NCBI RefSeq assembly: GCF_003667545.1
Contig: NZ_RCUV01000001.1
Span: 124,001 to 188,000 of the forward strand
Direction: 5' to 3'
Length of the DNA: 64,000 nucleotides
Origin: Mycetocola manganoxydans
GTDB taxonomy: Bacteria; Actinomycetota; Actinomycetes; Actinomycetales; Microbacteriaceae
In this document: positions 1 through 8,083 of the stretch, in pieces
Layout: each line of letters begins with the position of its first letter
Numbering within the stretch: position 1 is the stretch's first letter
Made by a program: the position numbers and the translations under genes
Notes under the pieces: generated by a model
What the model was told of the DNA's origin: nothing
Seen by the model: only the letters and a program-made list of their open reading frames with translations
Database searches by the model: none

Positions 1-1094
1 GCACGACCAGCGAGCAACGCGGCATCCGTTCCCCTGTCATCCGCGGGCACGAGCACCGGGTCCCAGACTCCGCCGAACCGCTGCAGCGTTGCGCGGACCT
101 GTCCGTTCGGGTTCAGTCCCACCACACTCGCGCGCACCTTATTGATGACGGTCGTGATGGGAACATCGCCGCACAATTCCACGAGGTCCGGATACGCCCG
201 GAGGAAGCGTGCGAGGCCGACCGGGTCCGCCGCGCCGACCGCAATGACCCGGTCGGCGGCCTGCAACGCCGCGAGGGTGGCAGCGTTGCGTCTCGGAGCG
301 AAGAGGTCGCTCGAGATCTCCTCGTCGTTCTCCAGGCTGAAGCCCGTGTCGATGACGACGTATTCCGCCCAGTCCCGGCAGACGGCGATGGTGCGTGAGA
401 CCCGTTCCGCGCTGATCTCGGGCCACCGGGACGCGCGCGGGATGCCGGTGAGAACGTTGACGGTCCCTCCGTGCACGGAATACGGCTGCCGAATCCGGTC
501 GAGCTCCGCCAGGCTGAGCCCGTCCTGACCGGCGAGACGGCATGCCGCCGCGAAGCCGGGCGCTTCGTCGAGCATTCCCAGCACCGGGGCGATCGACGCG
601 GCATGGGTGTCCGCGTCGATGAGGGCCACATTCCGGCCTGTCGCCGCGATCTCGGTGGCGAGGGCGATCGCGACGGTGGTGCGCCCTGGCGCTCCCGCCG
701 GGCCCCACACGCTGAGCACCGTCCCTGCTGCGGGCGATGGAAGGTCCTGGCTTATTGCCCGTGATCCGCGGAGGACAGCGTCGACGACGTCGATGGGGGT
801 ATCGAGGTCGAGGACGTCGTACAGGCCGAGCGACGCGGCGTTTCGCTTACCCGCATCGTTTTCGGTGAGCGCGATGACGCGGATCCCCCGCGCATCACAT
901 GCCGCGAGCAGTTCCTGGCTGAGGCGGCCGGGAACAGCGGCGACGAGAAGAGCGTCGGGGGCTGCGCTCTCGAGTGCGAGGACGGGATCGGTGAGAGGAC
1001 CGATCCGCAATTCAACCGAGTACCCCTTCTCGACGAGTCCGGCGACGAGACGGTCCTCGTCGTCGCGCTCCAGGAAGAAAGCCAATCCGGTCAC
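1..1094 (-). CDS. CpaE/MinD-like P-loop ATPase (partial, C-terminus off window)
   Basis: Open frame read from a GTG at 1094 to the left window edge (364 codons seen). Residues 1-115 resemble a receiver-like N-domain. A SIMIBI-type ATPase domain follows, with a P-loop at residues 131-140 (GPAGAPGRTT) and a Walker A'-type segment LIDADTHAAS at about 158-167. The layout matches CpaE-type ATPases, which help localise Flp/Tad pilus machinery. The usual signature lysine is absent and the Walker lysine is replaced by arginine. The start is 4 bp after the stop of the SAF-domain gene, so the two are almost certainly co-transcribed. The remaining tad genes, if present, lie outside the window. A general ParA/MinD-like role is the alternative. 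Confidence 0.8.
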   Translation of the reverse strand, partial: MTGLAFFLERDDEDRLVAGLVEKGYSVELRIGPLTDPVLALESAAPDALLVAAVPGRLSQELLAACDARGIRVIALTENDAGKRNAASLGLYDVLDLDTPIDVVDAVLRGSRAISQDLPSPAAGTVLSVWGPAGAPGRTTVAIALATEIAATGRNVALIDADTHAASIAPVLGMLDEAPGFAAACRLAGQDGLSLAELDRIRQPYSVHGGTVNVLTGIPRASRWPEISAERVSRTIAVCRDWAEYVVIDTGFSLENDEEISSDLFAPRRNAATLAALQAADRVIAVGAADPVGLARFLRAYPDLVELCGDVPITTVINKVRASVVGLNPNGQVRATLQRFGGVWDPVLVPADDRGTDAALLAGR

Positions 1095-1098
1095 GGTT

Positions 1099-1698
1099 TC
1101 ACCCGGCAGGAACGATCGAGATTGACGCTTCACCGGCGAGCGCGGCAAGGACCGAGGCCACGGATCCTGACGGGACGAGCACTTCGACGGTCGAGCCACC
1201 CGACCCGGCGACCAGCCCCTGTTCTTCGACGACCCGGACGACGCTCACCCCACCGACGACGACGACCGGCGGGGCGAATGACCCGTCGTCCTGCTGCTCA
1301 GCGGCCCAGACGTCGACGAGCGAACCCGGTTCTACCGAGCGGGAAAGGCGGGTCGCCGACTCGACGACGACGGCACTCACCTGCACCCTGGCATCGGTTT
1401 TGACCGACGCCAGCGGAATGAACTCACCCTCGAAAACCGTCCGCGTGATGACGAGGCCGCCGTCCGGTACGTGGGTGAGGTAGCGCTCCCCCGCTGCCTC
1501 AAGGCGGACGTGCGCCACCTCGAGATCATCCTCGGAGACGGTGTCGCCGACTGTCAGGGTTTCAGGCGCGACGAACACCGGGCTGGATCGGTCGGCAGCC
1601 TCGACCACGGTCCACACTCCCGCCACCGAAGCGAGGATGAGGCCCGTGCCGATGACGAGCCGTGGGTCGACACCGGCAAGTCGCGAACGTCGTGACAT
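1099..1698 (-). CDS. SAF domain-containing membrane protein (CpaB/RcpC-like)
   Basis: The 199-residue product has one N-terminal membrane segment (about 12-34) and then a SAF domain (about 43-105). That arrangement is found in CpaB/RcpC proteins of Flp/Tad pilus systems. The ATG at 1698 is preferred over an upstream codon because GGAGG lies just before it. The CpaE-like ATPase gene follows 4 bp downstream, which supports a role in a pilus or secretion assembly at the membrane. No catalytic residues are expected. The exact substrate or partner cannot be read from this sequence. Confidence 0.8.
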   Translation of the reverse strand: MSRRSRLAGVDPRLVIGTGLILASVAGVWTVVEAADRSSPVFVAPETLTVGDTVSEDDLEVAHVRLEAAGERYLTHVPDGGLVITRTVFEGEFIPLASVKTDARVQVSAVVVESATRLSRSVEPGSLVDVWAAEQQDDGSFAPPVVVVGGVSVVRVVEEQGLVAGSGGSTVEVLVPSGSVASVLAALAGEASISIVPAG

Positions 1699-1770
1699 GA
1701 GACCTCCGAAGCACAACCGATGCGAGTGGGCGACATCCATCGTGTCAAGTTCTCCCGGTCAGCGAGAAAG

Positions 1771-1779
1771 TTATCCACA
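1771..1779 (+). promoter_or_regulatory. Perfect DnaA box TTATCCACA
   Basis: An exact match to the consensus DnaA-binding 9-mer. It lies in the 120-bp divergent gap between the SAF gene and the excisionase-like gene, just upstream of the latter's putative promoter. An identical site with the same flanking bases (GTTATCCACAG) occurs at 2789. Binding by DnaA is inferred from consensus only. Confidence 0.6.
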
Positions 1780-1806
1780 GTCATTTCGAGTGGGGACCCG
1801 GCGCGG

Positions 1807-1812
1807 AATAAT
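1807..1812 (+). promoter_or_regulatory. -10-like hexamer before the excisionase-like gene
   Basis: AATAAT ends 6 nt before the ATG at 1819. With normal promoter geometry the transcript would start at or next to the ATG and be leaderless. The -35 region (about 1784-1789, TTTCGA) is a weak match and is adjacent to the DnaA box at 1771. Confidence 0.4.
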
Positions 1813-1818
1813 CGATCC

Positions 1819-2106
1819 ATGGACACGGTCTCTTCCGACTCCGTCGGGCGCTTCCTCACAGTGGCCGACACTGCCGACCTGCTCAACATCTCCACTGCCG
1901 AGGTGATCGAGCTCGTGCGTTCGGCGGAACTGCCCGCCATCCGGGTCGGCACGCCCGGGCGCTGGCGGATCGAGCGCTCGGTCCTCGAGGTGTACATCGA
2001 GAACAAATACGAAGAGACCCGACGGATGGGCCTGTGGCGGGAGGCCGACCTCGCAAGCCTTCCGGAGATCTCCAACGGAACGATCCGGCGGCCTGACGGC
2101 TCGTGA
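1819..2106 (+). CDS. Excisionase-family (MerR/BldC-like) HTH DNA-binding protein
   Basis: The 95-residue product begins with a compact winged-helix DNA-binding domain (about residues 10-58). It contains LTVADTADLLNISTAEV and the wing region IRVGTPGRWRI, typical of excisionase-family domains that act as small transcription regulators in actinomycetes. An acidic and polar tail follows. No membrane or ligand domain is seen. The gene diverges from the SAF/CpaE-like pair, so it may regulate them, but this is inference from position. The start follows a -10-like hexamer without a clear Shine-Dalgarno sequence. Confidence 0.8.
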   Translation: MDTVSSDSVGRFLTVADTADLLNISTAEVIELVRSAELPAIRVGTPGRWRIERSVLEVYIENKYEETRRMGLWREADLASLPEISNGTIRRPDGS

Positions 2107-2134
2107 ATCGAGACGCCTTTCCGCACGAACGCGG

Positions 2135-2749
2135 CTACACCGACGAAAGCACGATCATCGAAATCGTCCGGATGGGGACGAGTCGAACGTGGCTGACGTT
2201 CCGTTCGCGGCGTGGAGCACCGGCCTCGTGAACAGCCAGGTCGACATGATCGCCCGCGACCCGGTCCAGTGTTCCCCCGTGGATCGTCTCCCCCGTCGTT
2301 CCACAGTGCAATTGAACCCAGACCCGGCGCCGGCAGAGATCGCGGAGGACGAAACCGAGCCCGATCCTGTCGGTCAGCCGGGGGGCTTGTTCGTCCCGGT
2401 CGGGAACATCGAGACTTCTGGCCAGATCGTCCTTCGGCAGGATGACGCCGGCGATGGCGTCGAGCGGCACGATGCACGCACCGGATGCTCCGCCCTGCGG
2501 GTCGAGGTCGCCCGACATCCAGTCCCGTCCGAACGCCTGCGGCAGCACGGTGACCCTCGACCCGGTCACCAGATCGAGCACGACCCTCCCGCGCCGCCCA
2601 CCCGGCGCCGAGAACGTCTGCAGCCGGTCACGGAGAGTCAGCCGTCCCAGGCGGAGCCGGTGTTCCTCGGCACGTCTGTCCAGTTCTTCGGCGTGCAACT
2701 CGTGTTCGAGCTGGCTTTCCAGGTCGTCAAAGAGGCTGTCCCAGCGCAT
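2135..2749 (-). CDS. Conserved hypothetical protein with charged N-terminal helix
   Basis: A 204-residue protein I do not recognise. Residues 1-45 are strongly charged and helical (SQLEHELHAEELDRRAEEHR), probably a short coiled coil. The rest is a soluble, mostly beta-like region, with RVVLDLVTGSRVTVLP near residues 55-70 and a repeat-like second half. There is no signal peptide or membrane segment. It converges with the excisionase-like gene (29 bp apart) and diverges from the Rv3235-family gene. A DnaA box lies 40 bp upstream of its start. Codon use matches its neighbours, so it is likely a real gene. Confidence 0.65.
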   Translation of the reverse strand: MRWDSLFDDLESQLEHELHAEELDRRAEEHRLRLGRLTLRDRLQTFSAPGGRRGRVVLDLVTGSRVTVLPQAFGRDWMSGDLDPQGGASGACIVPLDAIAGVILPKDDLARSLDVPDRDEQAPRLTDRIGLGFVLRDLCRRRVWVQLHCGTTGETIHGGTLDRVAGDHVDLAVHEAGAPRRERNVSHVRLVPIRTISMIVLSSV

Positions 2750-2788
2750 GGATGGAGAGTAGCGATTCGACAGGCTCCAGCGCGAACG

Positions 2789-2797
2789 TTATCCACA
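2789..2797 (+). promoter_or_regulatory. Second perfect DnaA box TTATCCACA
   Basis: An exact consensus DnaA box in the 276-bp divergent gap between the unknown gene (start 2749) and the Rv3235-family gene (start 3026). It shares the 11-mer GTTATCCACAG with the site at 1771, about 1 kb away. The rest of this gap shows no further gene; it presumably carries promoters for both neighbours. Confidence 0.6.
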
Positions 2798-3025
2798 GAT
2801 CGAAATGTGGGGCTTTACAACCGCGGGCGGACGCTGGAAAAGTAGCTCGACATAACCCGCCCCGGATTCGCCGGGGCACTGCTGACGCAGGTCATGCATG
2901 GACCCGAAACAGGCATCCTGTCACCGAGTGGCGCCACCTGGCGCCGGACTCCAGGCCCTGCCCCTGGCCGCCGTGCCCACCCCGTCCTGGCTGTTTTCCG
3001 TTGCATGTCTTTCACGGAGCCACGA

Positions 3026-3478
3026 ATGACTTCCCCGACTGCCGGGAAACCGGCATCCGCTGTACCGAGCGCCGGGCAGGCGCACACCCCGTTCGACCCC
3101 GAGCAGTTCTTCGGCAGGCAGAAGACCCCGACCGATGAGCTTCCACCGCCTGAGCCTCTTCTCGAAAACCTCACCCGATGCGTCATGGAGGTTCTCGCCG
3201 GCGCGCGGGAACTCGACCAACTCGCGCGCTGGATCTCCGAAGACGTCTATAAACATCTGCTCAAACGCCAGGTGGTGTCAGCGCGCGCCCGCCAGGTGAA
3301 AGGGCTGCAGGCGGTGCGGCCCGTGCTCACAATCGGGACGATCTCGGTATTCGAACCGTGCGACGGAGTGGTCGAAGCTGTCGTGATGGTTCACCAGCGC
3401 ACGCGGTCACGCGCGGTCGCGATCCGGCTTGAGGGCATGGACCGTCGCTGGCGAGCCACCGCGATCGCCGTTCTCTGA
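3026..3478 (+). CDS. Rv3235 family protein (DUF6459)
   Basis: The 150-residue product has a proline-rich N-terminus. A conserved region from about residue 50 to the end includes VVEAVVMVHQRTRSRAVAIR and a final WRATAIAVL. This matches the Rv3235-type family found beside secA in many actinomycetes; its function is unknown. The ATG at 3026 is chosen because a GGAG motif lies about 8 nt upstream, while the earlier in-frame ATG at 3005 lacks one. It converges with secA1 across a strong shared hairpin. Confidence 0.8.
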   Translation: MTSPTAGKPASAVPSAGQAHTPFDPEQFFGRQKTPTDELPPPEPLLENLTRCVMEVLAGARELDQLARWISEDVYKHLLKRQVVSARARQVKGLQAVRPVLTIGTISVFEPCDGVVEAVVMVHQRTRSRAVAIRLEGMDRRWRATAIAVL

Positions 3479-3484
3479 ACGACG

Positions 3485-3515
3485 ATGCCCCGTCCCACGA
3501 TGTGGGACGGGGCAT
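3485..3515. terminator. Bidirectional hairpin between Rv3235-family gene and secA1
   Basis: A perfect 13-bp inverted repeat, ATGCCCCGTCCCA and TGGGACGGGGCAT, with a 5-nt loop. It lies between the convergent stops at 3478 and 3539. Its position and symmetry suit a terminator acting in both directions. Confidence 0.8.
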
Positions 3516-3538
3516 GATGGTATCGTCGCGATCGACCG

Positions 3539-6343
3539 TTACTTCTTCTTGCCCTGGGCCCGACGATCGGCGCGGTTACCGTCCGCTGCCGATCCCTCGC
3601 TCTTCTGGCCGAAGGCGTCTCGAGCGGTGGATTGCGCGGGCGTCGCTCCCGTGGTCGGGACAACTGCGGTCTCGGTCGCGCGCTGGGCTCGAGCCGTCGC
3701 GGCCTTCTCGATCTGCCCCTTCTGGTTGCGAACCTCGACCTCGCCACCTTCATTCGCGGCGGAGTAGCTCAGCTTCTCGTCTTCGCCCTCCGGGCGGTCA
3801 AGTCCCTTGGCTTCGACGGACGTGACCTCCTCCGTCGCCCCCTTCTTGACCTCGACCTCGAGGTTGAACAGGTAACCGACGGACTCCTCGCGAATCTGTC
3901 CCATCATCTGCTGGAACATGCTGAAGCCTTCGCGCTGGTACTCGATGAGCGGGTCACGCTGAGCCATCGCACGCAGGCCGATGCCGTCCTTGAGGTAGTC
4001 CATCTCGTAGAGGTGGTCACGCCAGCGGCGGTCGATGACCTGCAGGACAACACGGCGTTCGAGCTCGCGCATGGCGGGAGAACCGAGCTGCTCCTCGCGG
4101 CGGGAGTACGCAAGGCGAGCGTCGGAGAGGATTTCGCGCCGCATGAAGTCGCGGTTGATCCTGCCCTTCTGGCCGGCCTCTGCGAGGACCTCGTCGATCG
4201 TGAGCGTGATCGGGTACAGCGTCTTGAGATCGACCCAGAGCGCGTCGAAGTCCCAGTCGTCTCCGTTGCCCTCGCTGATGTGCACGTCGAGGACCTCATC
4301 GATCACATCCTCGAGGAACTTCTGGGTGCGCTCGTGAAGATCGTCACCCTCGAGGATGTGACGGCGGTCGGTGTAGATCGCCTCACGCTGGCGGTTGAGG
4401 ACGTCATCGTACTTGAGCACGTTCTTGCGGATCTCGGCGTTCCGTGACTCGACCTGGGACTGGGCGCTCTGGATGGCGCGGCTGACCCACTTCGATTCGA
4501 TGGCCATGTCATCGGGTACGCCACCCTTGCCCATGAGCGCTTCAGCGGCACCCGAGTTGAACAGTCGCATGAGGTCGTCGGTGAGAGAGAGGTAGAACCG
4601 GCTCTCTCCCGGGTCGCCCTGACGGCCGGAACGACCCCGCAGCTGGTTGTCGATGCGGCGGGATTCGTGGCGCTCGGTACCGAGCACGTACAAACCGCCG
4701 GCGTCGATCACCTTCTCCGCTTCTTCGTTGACCTTGTCCTTGACGGCGGCGAACACGTCGTCCCAGGCCGTTTCGTACTCTTCGGGCGTGTCGACGGGGC
4801 TGAGGCCCTTCGCGTTCATCTCCTGCACGGCGAGGAACTCGGCGTTACCGCCGAGCATGATGTCGGTTCCTCGACCGGCCATGTTCGTCGCGACGGTGAC
4901 CGACCCGAGCCTGCCGGCCTGGGCGACGATCGCTGCCTCACGCGCGTGGTTCTTGGCGTTCAGGACTTCGTGGCGGATGCCCTTCTTGGCGAGGAGCCGA
5001 GAGAGGTATTCGCTCTTCTCGACGCTCGTCGTTCCGACCAGAACGGGCTGACCCTTCTCGTGGCGTTCGGCGATGTCCTCGACGACCTGCGCGAACTTCA
5101 CTTCCTCGTTCTTGTAGACGAGGTCCGAACCGTCGATCCGGCGCATCGGCTTATTGGTGCGGATGGGAACGACACCGAGTTTGTACGTCGACATGAATTC
5201 GGCGGCTTCGGTTTCTGCCGTACCGGTCATACCGGAGAGCTTCTCGTAGAGCCGGAAGTAGTTCTGCAGGGTGACAGTCGCAAGAGTCTGGTTCTCGGCC
5301 TTGACCTGGACGCCCTCCTTGGCCTCGATCGCCTGGTGGATGCCTTCGTTGTAACGACGGCCCATGAGGATACGGCCGGTGTGCTCGTCGACGATCATCA
5401 CCTCGCCGTTCATGACGACGTAGTCCTTGTCCTTCTTGAACAGGGCGCGTGCCTTGATCGAGTTGTTGAGGAAGGAGATCAGCGGGGTGTTCGCGGACTC
5501 ATAGAGGTTGTCGATGCCGAGGTAGTCTTCGACCTTTTCGATGCCGGGTTCGAGCACACCGACGGTGCGTTTCTTCTCGTCGACCTCGTAGTCTTCACCC
5601 TCGACGAGCACCGTTGCGAGGCGCGCGAACTCGGCGAACCACCGGTTCGCTTCGCCTGACGATGGACCGGAGATGATGAGCGGGGTCCTCGCCTCGTCGA
5701 TGAGGATGGAGTCGACCTCGTCGACGATCGCGAAGAAGTGACCGCGCTGGACAAGATCGCTCGACTGCCAGGCCATGTTGTCGCGCAGGTAGTCGAAACC
5801 GAATTCGTTGTTGGTGCCGTACGTGATGTCGGCGTTGTACTGCTCGCGCCGCTCTGTGGGGGTCTGCCCGGAGAGGATCACGCCCGTCGTCATGCCGAGG
5901 GCTCGGAAGACGCGGCCCATCAGTTCGGACTGGTAGGTGGCGAGGAAGTCGTTCACCGTGATGACGTGGACGCCTTTGCCTGCGATCGCGTTGAGGTAAG
6001 CGGGAAGGGTCGCGACGAGCGTCTTCCCTTCACCGGTCTTCATCTCGGCGATGTTGCCGAGGTGAAGTGCGGCGCCGCCCATGATCTGAACGTCGAAGTG
6101 ACGCAATCCCAGGGTTCGCTTCGATGCCTCGCGCACTGCCGCGAACGCTTCGGGGAGCAGATCGTCGAGGGTCTCACCGTTGCCGAAACGTTCACGCAAC
6201 TCGGCGGTCTCGTTCCGCAATTCCTCGTCAGTGAGGTCGGAGAAGTCCGGCTCGAGCGAGTTGACTGCCGTCGCGATGTTCTCGAGTTTCCGGATCAGAC
6301 GGCCTTCGCCCAGGCGAAGAACCTTCTCTAGTACTGAGGCCAC
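3539..6343 (-). CDS. secA: Preprotein translocase ATPase SecA1
   Basis: The 934-residue SecA motor drives export of unfolded proteins through SecYEG at the membrane. Visible features are Walker A at about 101-109 (MKTGEGKTL), Walker B at about 205-211 (AIVDEVD), motif [12 protein letters not shown] in the second nucleotide-binding fold, and the helical scaffold/wing region. The C-terminus is basic ([12 protein letters not shown]) and lacks the CxC...CH zinc motif of SecA in Gram-negatives, as is usual in actinobacterial SecA1. The GTG at 6343 is chosen: it gives the expected [12 protein letters not shown] start and has GGAG upstream. The length matches SecA1 orthologues. Confidence 0.97.
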   Translation of the reverse strand: MASVLEKVLRLGEGRLIRKLENIATAVNSLEPDFSDLTDEELRNETAELRERFGNGETLDDLLPEAFAAVREASKRTLGLRHFDVQIMGGAALHLGNIAEMKTGEGKTLVATLPAYLNAIAGKGVHVITVNDFLATYQSELMGRVFRALGMTTGVILSGQTPTERREQYNADITYGTNNEFGFDYLRDNMAWQSSDLVQRGHFFAIVDEVDSILIDEARTPLIISGPSSGEANRWFAEFARLATVLVEGEDYEVDEKKRTVGVLEPGIEKVEDYLGIDNLYESANTPLISFLNNSIKARALFKKDKDYVVMNGEVMIVDEHTGRILMGRRYNEGIHQAIEAKEGVQVKAENQTLATVTLQNYFRLYEKLSGMTGTAETEAAEFMSTYKLGVVPIRTNKPMRRIDGSDLVYKNEEVKFAQVVEDIAERHEKGQPVLVGTTSVEKSEYLSRLLAKKGIRHEVLNAKNHAREAAIVAQAGRLGSVTVATNMAGRGTDIMLGGNAEFLAVQEMNAKGLSPVDTPEEYETAWDDVFAAVKDKVNEEAEKVIDAGGLYVLGTERHESRRIDNQLRGRSGRQGDPGESRFYLSLTDDLMRLFNSGAAEALMGKGGVPDDMAIESKWVSRAIQSAQSQVESRNAEIRKNVLKYDDVLNRQREAIYTDRRHILEGDDLHERTQKFLEDVIDEVLDVHISEGNGDDWDFDALWVDLKTLYPITLTIDEVLAEAGQKGRINRDFMRREILSDARLAYSRREEQLGSPAMRELERRVVLQVIDRRWRDHLYEMDYLKDGIGLRAMAQRDPLIEYQREGFSMFQQMMGQIREESVGYLFNLEVEVKKGATEEVTSVEAKGLDRPEGEDEKLSYSAANEGGEVEVRNQKGQIEKAATARAQRATETAVVPTTGATPAQSTARDAFGQKSEGSAADGNRADRRAQGKKK

Positions 6344-6500
6344 GTATTGAACTCCACTTTGCTCTCGGGCACGTTTGTCCGACGTGCGGCCGCGCCGTGT
6401 GCGCGGGCGGTCACCGGACTCTCGAACGGATAACCGTTTCCATGTTAGTCGCGCTCGGGGTGGGAGCATCCTGAATCAGCGGGTATCCCCCCGAACATGG

Positions 6501-6534
6501 TTCACGCGGGTACCCGATCGGGCACCCGCGTGAA
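6501..6534. terminator. Hairpin terminator downstream of hpf
   Basis: A near-perfect inverted repeat with arms TTCACGCGGGT and ACCCGCGTGAA and an inner ACCC/GGG extension. It lies in the gap between hpf (ends 6548) and the secA1 start. It probably ends hpf transcription so that secA1 uses its own promoter. The rest of the 204-bp gap is presumably the secA1 promoter region. Confidence 0.75.
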
Positions 6535-6547
6535 CGGTCGACCTTTC

Positions 6548-7210
6548 TCAGGCTCGCTTCTTCTCATCCTTCGCGTCATCGTCGAGGCCGATGACGCCGT
6601 AGTCCCAGCCCTTCCGGCGGTACACGACGCTCGGCCGGTCGGTCTTCGCGTCGACGAAGAGGAAGAACGGGTGACCAACGAGCTCCATCCGGTCGACGGC
6701 TTCGTCGACCGTCATGAACTCGGCGGGGAACACCTTCTCGCGGATGACGACGGGGCTGTACTCGGCTTCATCGTCGCTCTCGGCCTCAAGCGTCGCGACC
6801 GATCCGGTGGCGACACGATCGATCGTGTCCAGGTCGGCCGGTTCGACGTCGATTCCGCTGAACCCGGCAGAGCTCGCTGCATGCAGCGACGTGCGGCGTT
6901 TGCCGCGCAGGACTTTCTTCCTGTCCTTCGCCCGGCGCACCTGCTCCAGCAACTTGGCGATTGCCAGATCGAAGGCCACGTATTTGTCTGACCCTGCTGC
7001 CTCGGCACGCACGAGCGGTCCGGGTCCGATGAGCATGAGCTCGACCCGGTCGTCCCCCGGTTTCCCGCTCTTGTCGTGGTGACGGCTGACCTTGACCTCG
7101 AATGCGAGGGCCCGGTCCGACAGGTGGGCTATCTTTTCCGACTTTTCTTCCACGTAATCGCGAAAGCGGTCCGTGAGTCCCAGGCCTTGTCCGACAATGT
7201 TTGTTTCCAC
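6548..7210 (-). CDS. hpf: Ribosome hibernation-promoting factor, long form
   Basis: A 220-residue protein with an N-terminal S30AE domain (about 1-105) and a C-terminal dimerisation domain (about 158-215, ending in PSVVYRRKGWDYGVIGL). The long form pairs 70S ribosomes into inactive 100S dimers in slow growth. A variable, acidic linker joins the domains. The start is a GTG with a strong GGGAGG 6 nt upstream. Its place between secA and comF is the conserved actinobacterial order (compare Rv3241c). Confidence 0.95.
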   Translation of the reverse strand: METNIVGQGLGLTDRFRDYVEEKSEKIAHLSDRALAFEVKVSRHHDKSGKPGDDRVELMLIGPGPLVRAEAAGSDKYVAFDLAIAKLLEQVRRAKDRKKVLRGKRRTSLHAASSAGFSGIDVEPADLDTIDRVATGSVATLEAESDDEAEYSPVVIREKVFPAEFMTVDEAVDRMELVGHPFFLFVDAKTDRPSVVYRRKGWDYGVIGLDDDAKDEKKRA

Positions 7211-7326
7211 GTCAACCTCCCAGATCAGGCGTGCCGCCGCAATATCCAGGGCGGTCCTTTCACGCCTTTAGCCCCCACCGTAGTCCCGCCCGGGGCAGAA
7301 GTCACTGAGCAATGCGTGAGGCCGGC

Positions 7327-7995
7327 TCACCCTTCGCGTCTTCGCCGCGGAGTTCCGGCGATCACAGCGGCGCCAACAATTTTTGCGCCGGCGGCGGTCA
7401 GCGCCCTGTGCGCTTCGAGCAGCGTCGCCCCTGTCGTGACGACGTCGTCGACGAGCAGAAAGGCCCTGCCGTCGAGCCGCGGGCGCGCGCGGAGGGAACC
7501 GTTCAGGTTGGCCCGACGTTGCGCGATGCCCAGGCCGATCTGGTCAACGGGTTGTCGTTGCCACACGAGCGGATGCTCCCTGCCGAGGCCGGTTTTCGCC
7601 AGGACCACGTCGACAGGACGATAGCCCCGCCTGCGATACGCCGCCCGGGAGGACGGCAGGGTGGCCAGGGTGATTCTCTGCGGGAAAATACCTGACGAGG
7701 CCGCTATGGCGTGCTCGATCGCGGGCAGGAGGACACGGGCAAGGGCGCGGGAGACGTCGGTCCGTTGTTCGTTCTTGAGGGCGAGCACGACGCGTCGCGC
7801 AGCGCCCGAGTACTCGGTTCCCGCCCACACCGGAAACCCGGGGGTGAGCTCCGACCGCAGCGGGGGCGCGCGCATGCTGACGGCGCACGCGGCGCAGACC
7901 GCGGCGTCGGGTGCCCCGCAGCCGGCGCACGCCACCGGGATGAGCACGGAGAGCGCATCCGCTGCGGTGGCGGTGAGCAGACGCACGAAATCCAT
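7327..7995 (-). CDS. ComF family phosphoribosyltransferase-like protein
   Basis: The 222-residue product has an N-terminal zinc ribbon (Cys23, Cys26, Cys34, Cys37) and a type I phosphoribosyltransferase fold. The PRPP-loop motif LVDDVVTTGATL is at 181-192. ComF proteins take part in DNA uptake or in DNA damage repair; the role in actinomycetes is not settled. The ATG at 7995 is used because the upstream extension is not family-like. Gene order matches Rv3242c between hpf and lpqB. Confidence 0.88.
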   Translation of the reverse strand: MDFVRLLTATAADALSVLIPVACAGCGAPDAAVCAACAVSMRAPPLRSELTPGFPVWAGTEYSGAARRVVLALKNEQRTDVSRALARVLLPAIEHAIAASSGIFPQRITLATLPSSRAAYRRRGYRPVDVVLAKTGLGREHPLVWQRQPVDQIGLGIAQRRANLNGSLRARPRLDGRAFLLVDDVVTTGATLLEAHRALTAAGAKIVGAAVIAGTPRRRREG

Positions 7996-8083
7996 GCAGC
8001 CAGCTTCTGCCCCGAGAGCGTGTGCACGCCCGGCTTCGCGGGGTATGTGGAGAGGGCCCTGCCGCCAGGGGATGGTGGAGGGG

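Noticed and set aside
4667-5659. Long open frame on the plus strand inside secA1
   Set aside because: It is antisense to a highly conserved gene, has no recognisable domain or ribosome-binding site, and is explained by codon bias in GC-rich DNA.
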